A DNA stretch of 64,000 nt from Paenarthrobacter aurescens (GTDB taxonomy: Bacteria; Actinomycetota; Actinomycetes; Actinomycetales; Micrococcaceae): assembly GCF_025421775.1 (NCBI RefSeq), contig NZ_JAOEFX010000008.1:1-64000 (forward strand). Direction: 5' to 3'. Position numbers and translations under genes: made by a program. The notes beneath the pieces are model-generated. The model had not been told where the DNA came from and searched no databases. It saw only the letters and a program-made list of their open reading frames with translations. Shown piece after piece: positions 63,926 through 64,000 of the stretch (positions are counted from its first letter, which is position 1; the number at the start of each line of letters is the position of its first letter).

Positions 63926-64000
63926 CCTTGCTCCTTTCCTCCAGCTCCATTGAAGCACTGAGCACAATGCGCAAAACGTTCGCAACGAGCAGTATTCCCA

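Overview
The window comes from a high-GC Gram-positive actinobacterium. The acyl-CoA carboxylase set with an epsilon subunit, the leaderless and GTG/TTG starts, the NAD-dependent DNA ligase and the Rv1264-like adenylate cyclase all fit. Gene content and style suggest the Micrococcaceae (Arthrobacter/Paenarthrobacter/Pseudarthrobacter group); that placement is inference. No rRNA, tRNA, CRISPR array or insertion sequence was seen.

Layout. (1) 0.1-2.7 kb, minus strand: biotin carboxylase/BCCP (accA3 type) and maf. (2) 2.9-8.3 kb, minus strand: an MMPL exporter with its TetR regulator, a YbjQ-like protein with a Gln/Pro tail, and a dicarboxylate/amino-acid:cation symporter. (3) 8.5-17.1 kb, plus strand: a polymorphic-toxin island with a WXG100 protein, an 1893-residue RHS/YD-repeat toxin ending in a ParB-like domain, a candidate immunity gene, a KptA RNA 2'-phosphotransferase, a decayed fragment of a neighbouring gene, a probably frameshifted orphan ORF, and a second copy of the immunity gene. 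(4) 17.1-24.5 kb: a DUF885 protein, the acyl-CoA carboxylase epsilon and beta subunits (minus), then SDR, birA, a PH-domain membrane protein and a class III adenylate cyclase (plus). (5) 24.9-54.4 kb, plus strand: a 30-kb locus with two tandem paralogous ~2,035-residue membrane-anchored proteins (propeller-like domain, about 11 Ig-like and 5 FN3 repeats, Cys-rich cap). These are followed by MoxR, DUF58, a transglutaminase-like protein lacking its catalytic Cys, an RDD-FHA protein, PP2C, a second FHA protein, a Ser/Thr kinase, an FHA-like/wHTH protein, an EssC-like FtsK/SpoIIIE ATPase with fused ubiquitin-like and FHA domains, and a small secreted membrane protein. (6) 54.5-64 kb: ligA, an inositol-monophosphatase-family gene, a RecF/OLD-like ATPase, an LLM flavin monooxygenase, GNAT, RidA, and a CitB/CitA-type two-component system.

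How they work together. The accA3, accD and accE products should form one acyl-CoA carboxylase, which BirA biotinylates. accA3 and accD share a near-identical inverted repeat upstream (TTGTAGGGTTnCTACA), suggesting a common regulator. The order accD-accE-(16 kb)-maf-accA3 looks like the conserved actinobacterial acc/maf cluster split by the exporter and toxin genes.

The most interesting system is the 30-kb locus. It resembles a type VII secretion core (EssC-like motor, YukD-like domain, FHA) but has no recognisable EccB/D/E, MycP, EssA/EssB or EsaA. The giant Ig/FN3 proteins could be the wall-spanning part, controlled by the kinase, phosphatase and FHA proteins. The WXG100/RHS island 16 kb upstream supplies plausible cargo.
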